Origin: Oceanospirillales bacterium
Lineage (GTDB): Bacteria; Pseudomonadota; Gammaproteobacteria; Pseudomonadales; Balneatricaceae
Length of the DNA stretch: 64,000 nt
Direction of reading: 5' to 3'
Assembly (NCBI GenBank): GCA_018223185.1
Contig: JAAEYW010000010.1
Location: forward strand, 84,009 to 148,008
Below the pieces are notes generated by a model. The model was not told where the DNA came from, ran no database searches, and saw only the letters and a list, made by a program, of their open reading frames with translations. A program made the translations under genes and the position numbers. Shown piece by piece: positions 49,934-59,254 of this stretch. Each line of letters opens with the position of its first letter. The stretch's first letter is position 1.

Positions 49934-50420
49934 TTAACGGCCATTCGCCCACGCTTTGTTGTTTTTACCTTCACTTTCAATACACTTTCAACATATCGAT
50001 TTGCACTGATCTTTATACCTCAGGTCCCTCTCAAGACGCTAGAATCACCCTTATAAATCCAGCTTAATCCACTATAGAATTCAGCACGATAGCTGCTACC
50101 AGCTGTTAGTCGATGGCTGCAAAAAAGCAATACCAAGTCTGAAACGACATATATGGTGTGTCGAATCATAGATGTATGTATTAGCATCGGGACGTCGATT
50201 GCAAGCTACAGAAAATTTTCTACTAATCGAAAATTGAATGGGGAGCAGTATCATCCACTCGAATACGATAAGAGACAGCGTTTCACATAGACGATTCAGG
50301 CACTGACTTTACCTAATTAGGAATAACTCCTATATACAGTCATTTTTAATTATGGAGAATGTGCCGTGTGCAATCCGATTGCACTTTGATCTAAGACAAA
50401 CAAAAAACTCGACCTTATAA

Positions 50421-50753
50421 ATGAAACGAAATCGCGTAAAACTCAAACCAGGCAATCAGGTTACTCCTTGCCCTAATTGCGGCAACAACACCTCTTTCTG
50501 TATCAATGCAAAAGAACTGTTTCAGTCTACTTACGAGATATGGGTTGAGTGTATTTGCGAATATGACCCAACATCTGAAAGGACGGGCTTTCGTGATGAA
50601 TGCTCTCATGGACAGCTGGAAATATCGTGCATTAAAAAAGCATTTCGCCGCTGGAATCTCACAGTCGCTCAGGCCGTGTCATCTGATTATTTCAGGTCAA
50701 AGACCGGATTTACTGGCGTCAAAGAGCAAGTCAGTTATCAACCGCTACCATAA
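50421..50753 (+). CDS. Small zinc-ribbon protein, Lar-like
   Basis: 110 aa within the extra segment of the decayed copy. Cys pattern CPNCGNNTSFC near residue 17-27, VECICEYD near 43, a further Cys in DECSHGQ and the CIKKAFRRWN ending resemble the restriction-alleviation (Lar) zinc-ribbon family, where a final AxxxWN is typical. No good ribosome site and no neighbour in frame, so it may not be expressed. The segment is absent from the other copy, so it was gained separately. Confidence 0.4.
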   Translation: MKRNRVKLKPGNQVTPCPNCGNNTSFCINAKELFQSTYEIWVECICEYDPTSERTGFRDECSHGQLEISCIKKAFRRWNLTVAQAVSSDYFRSKTGFTGVKEQVSYQPLP

Positions 50754-51138
50754 AGGGAGCGATGCGCCGGAAAGCCGATTACGACGATAAGTTACCCTCA
50801 TAACCACCCAATCAGGAACTACACCCGGCCATGGACCGGCAGACTCTCCTTCGGACAACACCTTAACCGACGACTTGACGATTCAACGCAGCGCTGGCGG
50901 GGTTTAATAGACTTTCTTTCTCGAAACATGCCAACGAGTTCCAGCGAACGGCATCTCACGAGCAGGAAAACAGACCTAAAAGCAGCTTACCAGCTGCACT
51001 CTACAAGCCATTACTGCCCCTTACATATACTGACTCCAGACAGATCTCCCAACACCTCTACCCCGGGCTAGAATGGTATGTCGCGACCAATGCAACAACT
51101 ACTAGTGCAAACAGATATGAAAACCAAGCAGAAGACCG

Positions 51139-51156
51139 AAGCCCCTTGAAGGGCTT
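51139..51156 (+). other. Hairpin upstream of the bacteriocin-like pseudogene (copy 1)
   Basis: AAGCCC-CTTGAA-GGGCTT followed by TGGTCATTTTCTATG. The counterpart in copy 2 is AAGCTC-CTCGCA-GAGCTT: one stem pair changed from C-G to T-A on both sides while the flanks stay the same. Confidence 0.6.
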
Positions 51157-51198
51157 TGGTCATTTTCTATGCTCCTGAATCACCAGGAGTTACAGCCC

Positions 51199-51353
51199 AT
51201 GCCCATCCACTACACATCGACAGAGAATACGTCTTCCTACAGTGTAGAGCTAAGCATCAGCGGGAGTATTACCGGCATGATAGCTGGGTCGATACGGCTG
51301 CTGGCGGTATTGTCGGCGACGTCTTAGGCGTCATTTTGGGCCCCACTGATTAG
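51199..51353 (+). pseudogene. Pseudogene of the bacteriocin-like peptide (copy 1)
   Basis: ATG and leader match the intact 60-aa peptide at 62,684-62,866 (MPIHYTSTENTSSYSVELSI), but the Gly-Gly is Gly-Ser. An internal deletion after ITGMIAGS shifts the frame, and the original reading (AAGGIVGDVLGVILGPTD) resumes in another frame to the TAG at 51,353. It cannot make the intact peptide. Confidence 0.8.
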
Positions 51354-51362
51354 CGATGAACC

Positions 51363-51727
51363 ATGAAGCATGTTTACATACCGGGAGAATATCAGAGAGC
51401 TGCCACTCGATGCACTTGTACTCGAACAGCCAGACCGAGAATTGATTGAGCTCCCCCTTCGGAAGCGTCGATACCGCCAGTACATTCTGGAAACAGGACA
51501 CTACATGCTCGTTTTTGCTCGAGCGGCACGACGATCTTGATCAGACCCTCAATGACAACCCTCAACTCACCAAAATATTGAACACTCCCGAGTATGCCAT
51601 TCAACTAGACAGCATCTGGGCAATCGCCTTAACTATCACGACCGATGGTGGGGACGGATACTACCTTGTGTTTCCAGCCGGAATTGATGACCGACTGGAT
51701 CAATTCATTTCCCTCTCGACTGACTAA
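51363..51727 (+). pseudogene. Pseudogene of the 120-aa cassette protein (copy 1)
   Basis: Starts ATGAAGCATGTTTAC like the intact gene, but has an extra base within the first ten codons and another in the CTCCCCCTTCGG run, so the frame is broken twice. The C-terminal 90 codons (SSPFGSVDTASTFWKQDTT...) remain readable and end at the matching stop. Confidence 0.8.
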
Positions 51728-51767
51728 CAACCTCCACAAAGCCCATTTTCCAGCTCAACGAGCCCCT

Positions 51768-51833
51768 ATGTCTACGCAAAAGAAAAGCGAGCAACAACCC
51801 CTCCCGATCAACCAGATACATCAGAGATGGTAA
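51768..51833 (+). pseudogene. Truncated start of the 153-aa cassette protein (copy 1)
   Basis: 21 codons, MSTQKKSEQQPLPINQIHQR then W and stop. Identical at the start to the gene at 61,790-62,251, but similarity ends after about 19 codons, which is the inner border of the inverted copy. Confidence 0.75.
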
Positions 51834-52014
51834 TCCTCCCCTTTTTAGCAAGTGCTAAAAGTAGAAGTTAAGCGAATGACTTCGTACTGGAGGCGAAAGC
51901 AGGATAGCAAGGCAAACTAGTAGCAGGATAATAAGAAAGCTTGAGGGGCGCTAGATTCCCTGCTATGAATTCTTTTTTCGCGAACTAGCACTGCATAATA
52001 GAAAGAAGATGTGG
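51834..52014. other. Junction segment between decayed copy and split tRNA
   Basis: No gene. Contains a hairpin CTTTTTAGC-AAGT-GCTAAAAG (about 51,839-51,859). It does not match the flank of the intact tRNA, so its origin (old element or native downstream sequence) is unclear. Confidence 0.3.
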
Positions 52015-52059
52015 TGGTGGGCCTTGCAGGACTTGAACCTGCGACCGATCGATTATGAG
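52015..52059 (-). other. tRNA-Ile2 3' half (attachment site half)
   Basis: 45 bases identical to bases 60,219-60,263 of the intact tRNA, reverse strand: CTCATAATCGATCGGTCGCA onward to CCA. The identity begins precisely at the anticodon-loop octamer CTCATAAT; upstream on the minus strand the sequence is CACTTCTT rather than GCGCTCGA. It pairs with the 5' half at 63,576-63,615. Confidence 0.92.
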
Positions 52060-52427
52060 AAGAAGTGACCACTAAAATTTTTCCTATAATAATCAATCAG
52101 TTTAACGAAGCCACAACCAATGTTGGCCCTATAGAAGGTGTAAGGAAGTCCACGTAGGGCCTGAAAACGGTCCATATAACGTAAGACGAACCCCAAAGGA
52201 CCGGCAACAGACCGGAGCGCCAAGACCTAGCTACATACAGGCATCTCTCAATATTAGCAACATGATACTGAAGTAGTTGGCCGTCGATACGACGAAGCGT
52301 CGGTAGGAATGTTAAATTGGATGAGTCATACCCTGCCCTTCACCTTTAGGGAAAAGGCTTGATAGGTGACGTCAAAGCGTCGTTACGTCGAATAAATAAA
52401 TGTCGAACTGAGAATCATCGATCCCTG
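52060..52427. other. Element end region, non-coding
   Basis: 368 bp without a credible gene. Contains two clusters of CGTCG-type motifs: GGCCGTCGATACGACGAAGC to GTCGG (52,281-52,305) and GACGTCAAAGCGTCGTTACG to TCG (52,368-52,391). Similar motifs recur at the other end (63,184-63,205; 63,296-63,325). They may be arm-type integrase or replication sites. Confidence 0.4.
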
Positions 52428-53720
52428 TCACCCCTCCTCAGTAGTCCATGTAATGTTTGCGCAGTAGTAGATGTGCTGTTTTTCCTTTTGAATGTGGGTT
52501 CGCAAATGTTCTTGAAGATCTGATTCTAGCTCTTTCAGGCCTCTTTCAAGTGTTGTTTTGAGCTTGTTTTTAAGCTTAGTTGTTTCGGTCTTGGCTTTTG
52601 GTTTTCCTTTGAACGAAATCGTCTTAATATGCGCTCTAATCTCGTCAAGATACTGCTTGATAGATGCATTCGTGGGGTTACGGCTGTACAAACTGGCATA
52701 TTTTGCTTCTTCGTTTTTGCAGAGTTCTAGTGTGGTTGCGGCATCATCGTAGGCAGATTCGTCTGATGACTCATGAAGTAGATCAGGCTCCGCAAGATAG
52801 GCTTCCATATGCTCGTCATAGACTTGGCCAAATCCGAGCATATCAACAGAACCATATAGGTGGGGATAGTCAACTCCACTTACCGTAACGGGATGGCTGA
52901 GTAGATAGTGGATACGCTCGAATGGCTTTGAATCGGCAGCCTTCGTGTAAGTCTCGACTTTACCATTAAATTCGCTAATCCATCTCGCCAACTGATCTGA
53001 GTAAAAAAAACGATTGGTTCCAGTTACCGCTTTGATGTCCATCGCTACAGGTGTAGAAGAATCTTTGATCTTGTACGTTTCTATCAAGGGGAGCAGACTA
53101 GCAATCAAATCTTCGCTGGAAACTTCGATATCAACAATGGCTGATTGCACTTCTCTGATCAGTTCTCCATCCCTGCTAGTCTGCATTCGGTAATCGTAGT
53201 CGATAATGCAGCTTTCCAGATAGTCTTCAGGATCATTATGAAGGGTAACTAATCTGTTCTGGTAGTTGATAGTTAGGCTGGTATCCCAATACTTGCCAGT
53301 ATCACTTTCCCAGAGGTCGCTCTCAGAGCGATACTTAGTGTAGTCATAATCTAGTTCCCAGAACTCGTCACGCGCTCTAACCCTCACAGCACCACTTTCC
53401 AGTAACTCTCGAATCATACGATCAACGTTGATGGCGAATTGGCTGTCAGAGTCATTATTGTTAGTGCGCAACAAGTCATCCGTAGGTGCTGGGTAACTGT
53501 CCAAACGAGAGCTCAGATCGATGACTGAAAAAGTATCATCGCCTTCGTTTACATTATCTTTTTGGCCAGAAATTAATGCCGCACAAAAGCAAAAACAAGC
53601 ATCAATCCCGACCCAGCGAGGAAGAAAGCCCTTGTTAAAGAATTGTTTTTTGAAATCTAAAATGTCCATATAAATCAATGGAGTGCAGCTACACATAATG
53701 TTGTGTAACTTCTGTTGCAC
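52428..53720 (-). CDS. 430-aa element protein, unknown function
   Basis: 430 aa starting at GTG (53,720), supported by AAGGGG 8 nt upstream; ATGs at 53,696 and 53,669 are alternatives. No signal peptide. The N-terminal part has a Cys-rich stretch (GIDACFCFCAA), the middle is acidic, and the C-terminal third is a Lys/Glu-rich coiled-coil (KAKTETTKLKNKLKTTLERG). I recognise no family. It diverges from the ATPase gene over 71 bp, so the two may be co-regulated. Possibly a replication or maintenance partner of the ATPase (inference from position only). Confidence 0.65.
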   Translation of the reverse strand: MQQKLHNIMCSCTPLIYMDILDFKKQFFNKGFLPRWVGIDACFCFCAALISGQKDNVNEGDDTFSVIDLSSRLDSYPAPTDDLLRTNNNDSDSQFAINVDRMIRELLESGAVRVRARDEFWELDYDYTKYRSESDLWESDTGKYWDTSLTINYQNRLVTLHNDPEDYLESCIIDYDYRMQTSRDGELIREVQSAIVDIEVSSEDLIASLLPLIETYKIKDSSTPVAMDIKAVTGTNRFFYSDQLARWISEFNGKVETYTKAADSKPFERIHYLLSHPVTVSGVDYPHLYGSVDMLGFGQVYDEHMEAYLAEPDLLHESSDESAYDDAATTLELCKNEEAKYASLYSRNPTNASIKQYLDEIRAHIKTISFKGKPKAKTETTKLKNKLKTTLERGLKELESDLQEHLRTHIQKEKQHIYYCANITWTTEEG

Positions 53721-53791
53721 CCTTGTGGCCCCTTATAAGAGTGAGAAGGCAGCAAAGCCTTTCAAAATCAATTAAGTAAGGGGAAAGTGTA

Positions 53792-56353
53792 ATGTCAAAG
53801 AATAGCCGTATCAATGAGATCGCTGGTGAACTTCTGGAAAAGTTTAGCATCTACTACGATAAATCTTTGGGAGCGATAATTGCGGATCTGGAAAAGACAA
53901 ATTTCTCAGTGGTTGGAGACAAGGCGAGTCGATCCAAGATCGAAAGATACATCTACAAAGAACGAGGTGAGTTTCCAGCACCTGAGGACACTACGGCAAT
54001 CATTAAGGTGATTAAATCAATTGCCGAGTATGAAAGCCCTAAAGCACAAGCTTTTAGACGTGCCGCTAAGGTTGGGGGGGATCTGGTCATCGACATGGGG
54101 TTAGATAATGAGCAACGAATTACCGTAACCCGTGACGGTGTTGAAACTGGCGAAGTATATGATATTTACTTCGAACGAAGTGGTTCGATGACAGCAATGG
54201 CAGAGCCTGAAGAGGGTGGAAGCGAAAGCGACCTGCGTGAGTTGATCAATACAACTGATGAAAACTTCAAGGTCCTTTTCGCATGGATGACCTATGTGCT
54301 CTTCACCACAAAAATGTGTGATGGAGCACTGCCTTTGGTCATGATCAATTCACCCAAGGGAGCCGGTAAAACCACCGTGAGCCGGTTTTTGGTTGATCTG
54401 CTAGACCCCCAGGAGGCTCCAATTAGGGTCTTTCCCGACAAAAAGCAGGATCTGATCATTGCCTTGCAACAGGCCTATGTTCTCTGCTTCGACAACTTGA
54501 GAAAGATTGCACCAGTTACTTCGGACTTATTATGTTCCGCTGCCAGCGGTGGATATACAACGGGGAGAGAATTGTATACAAATTCTTTCGAGCATCGGAT
54601 GTGGATTAAGAACCCAATCATCGTTAATGGGTTGCATTACGATATGGCTACAGAAATGGATCTAATCTCCAGAATGATCCTGCTGGAACTGTTGCCGATC
54701 GATGATAGCAAGCGCCGTACGGATGCGGACCTGAAGGCAGATTTCGAGGCGAAGAAAGGCCGTTACCTTTGGGTGATTCTGAACGGGATCTCCAAGGCCA
54801 TGGCGCACTTAGAGGACGTGGTACTAGGCGAAATGAGCCGCATGGCCGACTTCTGCCGTTGGGGTAAGGCTGTCGAACTGGGCATGGAGTGGCCAGAGGG
54901 ATCCTTCATGGAAGCCTACAAGACCAACCAGACGAAACTTCAAAGAATAGCTACAGTTGAAAATCTGCTGGTGCAGACAGTGGTGGAGTTTCTGGCAGAA
55001 CGCCGTGGCAATTGGAAGAGCACACCGGGTGAGTTACTGGACGCGCTGAATGACTTCTCGACAGCAGGCGGACGCAACAATCCGAAGATCTGGCCACAAA
55101 CACCGGCAGCCCTGAGTCGTAGACTCGAGGCGCAGCAGGATGCGTTGAACATCAATGAAGTGGAGGTGATCCTGTACAGAAGTAAGCAGCGCCAGGTAGA
55201 GCTCCGGAGGATTGAGAAGCCTACAGAGAAGGCGGTAGCCCAAAGCAAGGTCGTGGACATCCGCACCGGTGAAGCAACAGTAACTGCTGAAGTTCCAACG
55301 AAAGAAGTGGCTGCAGTTGATGAACTGGTCACTGAAGATGAGCAGGTCCAGGAAGTTACTGATCAGGCGGAGGTGGAGCTAGATGCGCCGGAAGAGAAAT
55401 CGAACCCACATCCAGCGAAAAACCAGCGAAGAAGACGTAGGGCTCAGCAGGCGGTAGACGTGAGGACTAACGTGGATCAAACCATAGTTGCGGATGAAGA
55501 CTATGAGGTTACGGCTCAGTCTGGTTTAGCAGAACCCGAGCAGGTGCAAGAAATTGTCGAGCAGGAGGCTGTAGCTCAGGGTGAACCCGAGAAGATTGAA
55601 GCTTCTGTGCCAGAAACTGTCGTAGAAGGTTTGTGCGAGAAAGTAGGAAATGACAATACCGTAGAGAGCATCATTGATAGTATGGATGCTGATGTAGTTG
55701 AGGTGGCGTCTAGCAAAGATCGGCCTAAGCGAAACCGGCGTAAGCGGCCTCAGCTTCCGAGAAGGTCTGAAAATATGGCAGATAACATGGAAGATTCCGC
55801 AGGGAGCGCGAAAGTAGAGCATAACTCTGTTGGTGAGCTAGAGCAGGAACAAGAGCCTGTGGCTGATGACCCGGAGGCTTTGGGTGACGTGGTTGAGACT
55901 ACTGGTGAAGTACATTGGGAAGTCGCTGAAGAAGACGAGCTGGGCGAATCTATCGAGACGGTAGATCATGAAGTGCTACCGGAAAAACCGCAAAAGAGAG
56001 TTCAGCGCAGAAAGCCTAAGGCAGAGTATTCGGCTGCTGTAGCAGAGCTTCAAGAAGGTGGTCAAGAAGCCGAAGAGAAGAAAAAATCTGGGCTCAAGCG
56101 TCGGTTGCGTAAACGGCCACAGGCACTACAGCGGGAGGAGTTGGACCAAAACCTTGAGGGCGAAATGGCTGAACCAGTGGGCTCAATTGAGCAGCCGGAG
56201 CAGCAACTAGACCAAGAAGTTACACCTAAGCGTAAACGCATCCGGCGGCAGCCGGGCACACTAAACCTGGTTGATGAGGATGGTAAAATTGTGGGACAAG
56301 CTCGGGCCGATACTAATGGCAGACGTAGAACGCGAAGCCCGAAAACGGCGTAA
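53792..56353 (+). CDS. P-loop ATPase with long Arg/Glu-rich tail (element replication/maintenance candidate)
   Basis: 853 aa; GGGGAAAG upstream of the ATG. Residues 1-100 lack known motifs. An ATPase domain follows: Walker A SPKGAGKTTVSRFL (near 188), Walker B-like VLCFDNLRKI (near 229), FEHRMWIKNPIIVNGLHY and an arginine in DLISRMILLEL, like the ATPase half of phage or satellite primase-helicases. From about 490 the protein is low-complexity with alternating acidic stretches and five Arg clusters (NQRRRRRAQQ, RPKRNRRKRPQLPRR, KPQKRVQRRKPK, LKRRLRKRPQ, TPKRKRIRRQP). The tail recalls RNase E's RNA-binding scaffold. Nuclease or primase motifs are not seen. Confidence 0.75.
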   Translation: MSKNSRINEIAGELLEKFSIYYDKSLGAIIADLEKTNFSVVGDKASRSKIERYIYKERGEFPAPEDTTAIIKVIKSIAEYESPKAQAFRRAAKVGGDLVIDMGLDNEQRITVTRDGVETGEVYDIYFERSGSMTAMAEPEEGGSESDLRELINTTDENFKVLFAWMTYVLFTTKMCDGALPLVMINSPKGAGKTTVSRFLVDLLDPQEAPIRVFPDKKQDLIIALQQAYVLCFDNLRKIAPVTSDLLCSAASGGYTTGRELYTNSFEHRMWIKNPIIVNGLHYDMATEMDLISRMILLELLPIDDSKRRTDADLKADFEAKKGRYLWVILNGISKAMAHLEDVVLGEMSRMADFCRWGKAVELGMEWPEGSFMEAYKTNQTKLQRIATVENLLVQTVVEFLAERRGNWKSTPGELLDALNDFSTAGGRNNPKIWPQTPAALSRRLEAQQDALNINEVEVILYRSKQRQVELRRIEKPTEKAVAQSKVVDIRTGEATVTAEVPTKEVAAVDELVTEDEQVQEVTDQAEVELDAPEEKSNPHPAKNQRRRRRAQQAVDVRTNVDQTIVADEDYEVTAQSGLAEPEQVQEIVEQEAVAQGEPEKIEASVPETVVEGLCEKVGNDNTVESIIDSMDADVVEVASSKDRPKRNRRKRPQLPRRSENMADNMEDSAGSAKVEHNSVGELEQEQEPVADDPEALGDVVETTGEVHWEVAEEDELGESIETVDHEVLPEKPQKRVQRRKPKAEYSAAVAELQEGGQEAEEKKKSGLKRRLRKRPQALQREELDQNLEGEMAEPVGSIEQPEQQLDQEVTPKRKRIRRQPGTLNLVDEDGKIVGQARADTNGRRRTRSPKTA

Positions 56354-56363
56354 GTAATCGTCG

Positions 56364-56412
56364 AACCGACGACCTGTCGCTGCAATGGCGTCGGGTCGTC
56401 AGTGCGTCGGTT
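56364..56412 (+). other. Large inverted repeat after the ATPase gene
   Basis: AACCGACG ... CGTCGGTT with inner ACCTGTCG/CGTCGGGT arms, made of CGACG/CGTCG steps. No T-run, so not a typical terminator. It belongs to the family of CGTCG motifs scattered over the element. Confidence 0.55.
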
Positions 56413-56509
56413 GGCTTTAAGAAGGTTTGTTCTGACCACCAAACAATTGCAGCTGAGAGAAAAAGGGGACACAGCCTAGGCTGCATCCCTTATTTGATCT
56501 AAGTAGTCC

Positions 56510-58972
56510 TTAAAAGGGAACTGATAGCTTCAACTGAATAGAGTCAGAGTATCCAGAATTGATAGACTCACTACGCTCGTAGTAGAAGGAAGTAGAGGCA
56601 CCAGAGCTGTGGATGTAGTCTGCGCCAATACGGGCTGACCAGATCGACATGGCATTTTTATCGTTTGTTAAACGATAGTTGGTGCCGTCACCTACGTAGT
56701 GCATATCAGCATTTGAGCTTGGTGATATGTCGTATGCATATTCTAGGCGTGTAAACGGTGTCAGGTTACCGTTGGCAAGAGTGGCATCATAGCTCGCATC
56801 TACACCCAGCTTAACCATTGCCTGCTTAACGATTTGTTTCTCGTAGGCTAGGGCAAGGTTTCCGCCAGTCTCTGAGTAGCCCCCTAGATCAATATAGGCT
56901 GCTTCCAGCTTAGAGTATGGAGTAATCGTAGCCTTACCCCTCTCAATCGCTTCACTCAAAATACCAATAGAGCCAAAGATGGTTTTTGCATCACGAGAGC
57001 CTGTCAGAGTCTGTGAGCCATCGATGCGTGTAGAACTGATATTCATGTGGCCTGCGCCTAAGATGAACTCCATAGGTGGTAGTGCTTCGGTATTGATACC
57101 TGAGTAGATAGATAGGCTTAACCCGTAGGACTTTTGCTTGCTACCATCAGTGCCAATGTCAGTGGTGTCCTTGCTTCCGTTTACAGCGAAGCCGAGTATA
57201 GAGTCAGCATCAGATTTATCCATACCAATGGCTAAGTTCAAGGCTTCTGATTCGTTGCTCACAGAGCCATCGCTGCTCTCATGCTTACCAATTGTCACCT
57301 GTCCAGCCGTCCAGACGTACCAGTCACCAATAACATTGCCGCCTATTGGGTTAAGATCAACCTTACCAAACTTCTTTTGCGCCTCGCCCATCGCTAGCTC
57401 CATTGGTAGAGCCTGAACGTCTGACATAGTCTGGTTAGGGTTAGTGCCGTACTTCTGCAGTACATCCTGTGCTGATACTAGTTTAAATGCATCCAATGCA
57501 CGTGGATCACCATTTACAAACTGCTGCAGAAGTGGGTCAGCAAAGGCTACTTTCACGCCCTGTACAGACTTGTTGACGTCGTTCTTGTGACGGCGAAGCC
57601 AGTCTAGACGCATCTCAACGCTTTTGATGCTAGTACGTGAGAAGGCTTTTGCTGAGTTAGCTGCAGCGTTAACACTGCCTATTACATCAGCTTTCCTGGT
57701 CGGATCGGCCCCGTAAGTCCAGTTAAATTGGTTAGCGGCAATGTTATCGTTACCAACCCCGTCTGTGAAAGTAGTACCTGCAACATCAACAGTAGTAGGG
57801 CCAGCCTTAGTGGGTGTAAATATGGCAGTGTAAACAGTTGCTGAGACCGCAGTGAAGTTGCTCAGTGTGCCATTGGTAACGGTGATGTCACTAGCAGCAA
57901 AGTTTGAGGTTGCTTCGCTTGCCGTAAAAGTAAGCGTAAGCGAGGGATCATTGGAGCTATCACCATCAGATACTTCGGCTGCTTGGATTGAAATGGTTGG
58001 GGCAGTAGAGTCCGCTACGTAGGTCCAATTAAACGCTGTTGCTGCTAGGTTGTTGTTAGTCCCCAGCCCCGTGAAAGTATTTGTAGCAATGTTGATTGTT
58101 AAAGTTCCACTTGCTGATGGTGTGAGGGTGGCAGTGTATGTAGATCCAGAGCCAGAGAAGTTGCTTAAGCTACCGTTTGTTACAGCCACATCAGAGCTAA
58201 TGAAATCAGCGGTATCTTCAGAAGCTGTAAATGTGAGTGCTATTGTCGAGTCACCAGAGGTATCACCATTGCTTACCTCCGAAGCCGAGATAGCAATCGT
58301 TGGAGCCAAACAGCCTCCATCCATGACGCTGCCGTAACCACCTCCCAAGTCAATTACGTAGTACCTAAGGTAAGCAGCGCCTGATGCTGGGTATGTGTAG
58401 TTAAGCGTACCTGTGTTTCTGATAGTGCCCGTCTGATTTTGAATGTAAGTATTACTAATATCATTCTCACCATCTCCATAGATAATTTGCTGAGCCAGAA
58501 CTTCGCCTGCGGCATTTTCAACTGCTACCAGCATAGTATCGTGGCTTGTTGAGTCTTCATATTTGACTGAAGCTGAACTACCAGCGGTGCCACTTAGTTT
58601 GAATGTGTATACAACCGCATCTCCATATGGTGTATCAGGAGCGCTATGTAGTGATTCCACCCCCGATGGACTGAGAGACTGAACGGAACTCCACGTGTAG
58701 TCTGCTGTATTCAAGACAGGACCATTGGTTCCCAGATTAAATGGCGAGTTAAATGAAATCGCCGATTCGTCATATATGCTGGTCAAATCGCCATCATATG
58801 TGTAGTCAAAGGAACCAAACGGGGTTGACGAAGTATCGCTTACAATCTGATAAGACCCATTACAAACATTATTAGGTAAATCCAACCCGTCAAGGTCTGT
58901 GGCTGAAATAGCATTGCTAGACAATAGAATTGTAAAGCAAGCTAAGTACGATGGTTTCAGTTTGTTTAACAT
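56510..58972 (-). CDS. Surface autotransporter with two Ig-like repeats
   Basis: 820 aa. Signal peptide MLNKLKPSYLACFTILLSSN ending near AISA. A Ser/Thr-rich passenger with one early Cys pair follows. Then two tandem bacterial Ig-like repeats of about 95 aa, each with TISI/AEVSDGDSS, LTFTASE, VTNGTLSNF and FNWTY (near 225-320 and 322-420). A helical linker leads to a C-terminal beta-barrel (from about 560) ending in IQLKLSVPF, a classic outer membrane C-terminus with final Phe. Probably an adhesin. It is divergent from the TetR gene (283 bp apart). Confidence 0.82.
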   Translation of the reverse strand: MLNKLKPSYLACFTILLSSNAISATDLDGLDLPNNVCNGSYQIVSDTSSTPFGSFDYTYDGDLTSIYDESAISFNSPFNLGTNGPVLNTADYTWSSVQSLSPSGVESLHSAPDTPYGDAVVYTFKLSGTAGSSASVKYEDSTSHDTMLVAVENAAGEVLAQQIIYGDGENDISNTYIQNQTGTIRNTGTLNYTYPASGAAYLRYYVIDLGGGYGSVMDGGCLAPTIAISASEVSNGDTSGDSTIALTFTASEDTADFISSDVAVTNGSLSNFSGSGSTYTATLTPSASGTLTINIATNTFTGLGTNNNLAATAFNWTYVADSTAPTISIQAAEVSDGDSSNDPSLTLTFTASEATSNFAASDITVTNGTLSNFTAVSATVYTAIFTPTKAGPTTVDVAGTTFTDGVGNDNIAANQFNWTYGADPTRKADVIGSVNAAANSAKAFSRTSIKSVEMRLDWLRRHKNDVNKSVQGVKVAFADPLLQQFVNGDPRALDAFKLVSAQDVLQKYGTNPNQTMSDVQALPMELAMGEAQKKFGKVDLNPIGGNVIGDWYVWTAGQVTIGKHESSDGSVSNESEALNLAIGMDKSDADSILGFAVNGSKDTTDIGTDGSKQKSYGLSLSIYSGINTEALPPMEFILGAGHMNISSTRIDGSQTLTGSRDAKTIFGSIGILSEAIERGKATITPYSKLEAAYIDLGGYSETGGNLALAYEKQIVKQAMVKLGVDASYDATLANGNLTPFTRLEYAYDISPSSNADMHYVGDGTNYRLTNDKNAMSIWSARIGADYIHSSGASTSFYYERSESINSGYSDSIQLKLSVPF

Positions 58973-59254
58973 TTGTAACTAAACTCCAGTATTTGTTGAG
59001 TCAGAGCCTGCGCGATTTTCATTTCATTGGCTGCGGCATGCTGAGCACCATAAGTCGGCAATACCGCTAAGACACTATTGGATAAATCCGAAAATCGTTG
59101 TTCTGGTAAAATTTGAAAGAAGTAGCTTTTCAAACATAGTTAGTCGACGAGGCAGTGCTATTAGTATAATGTTATTATTTGCGACCATCGGTCACTTTTG
59201 TCGCCATTTTAACCTTTGTCACTTTTTTCACATTTTCTTTATAGCTTCGATGCC

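Larger units (their letters stand above)
49908..51825 (+). repeat. Inverted repeat copy 1 (decayed element end)
   Basis: Homologous, in inverted orientation, to 62,194-63,601: both begin at tRNA bases GTTGG...CTCATAAT, continue TTAACGG, and share the leader, the bacteriocin-like gene, the 120-aa gene and the start of the 153-aa gene. Copy 1 has an extra segment of about 600 bp (roughly 50,200-50,790), several frameshifts, and stops matching after codon 19 of the third gene. I take it as the remnant of an older related element. Confidence 0.85.

Noticed and set aside
51156..51353. 65-codon ORF in copy 1 taken as a real gene
   Set aside because: It is the end of the frameshifted bacteriocin-like pseudogene joined to upstream non-coding DNA.
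56364..56412. Intrinsic terminator of the ATPase gene
   Set aside because: Strong inverted repeat but no T-run; kept as an inverted repeat only.
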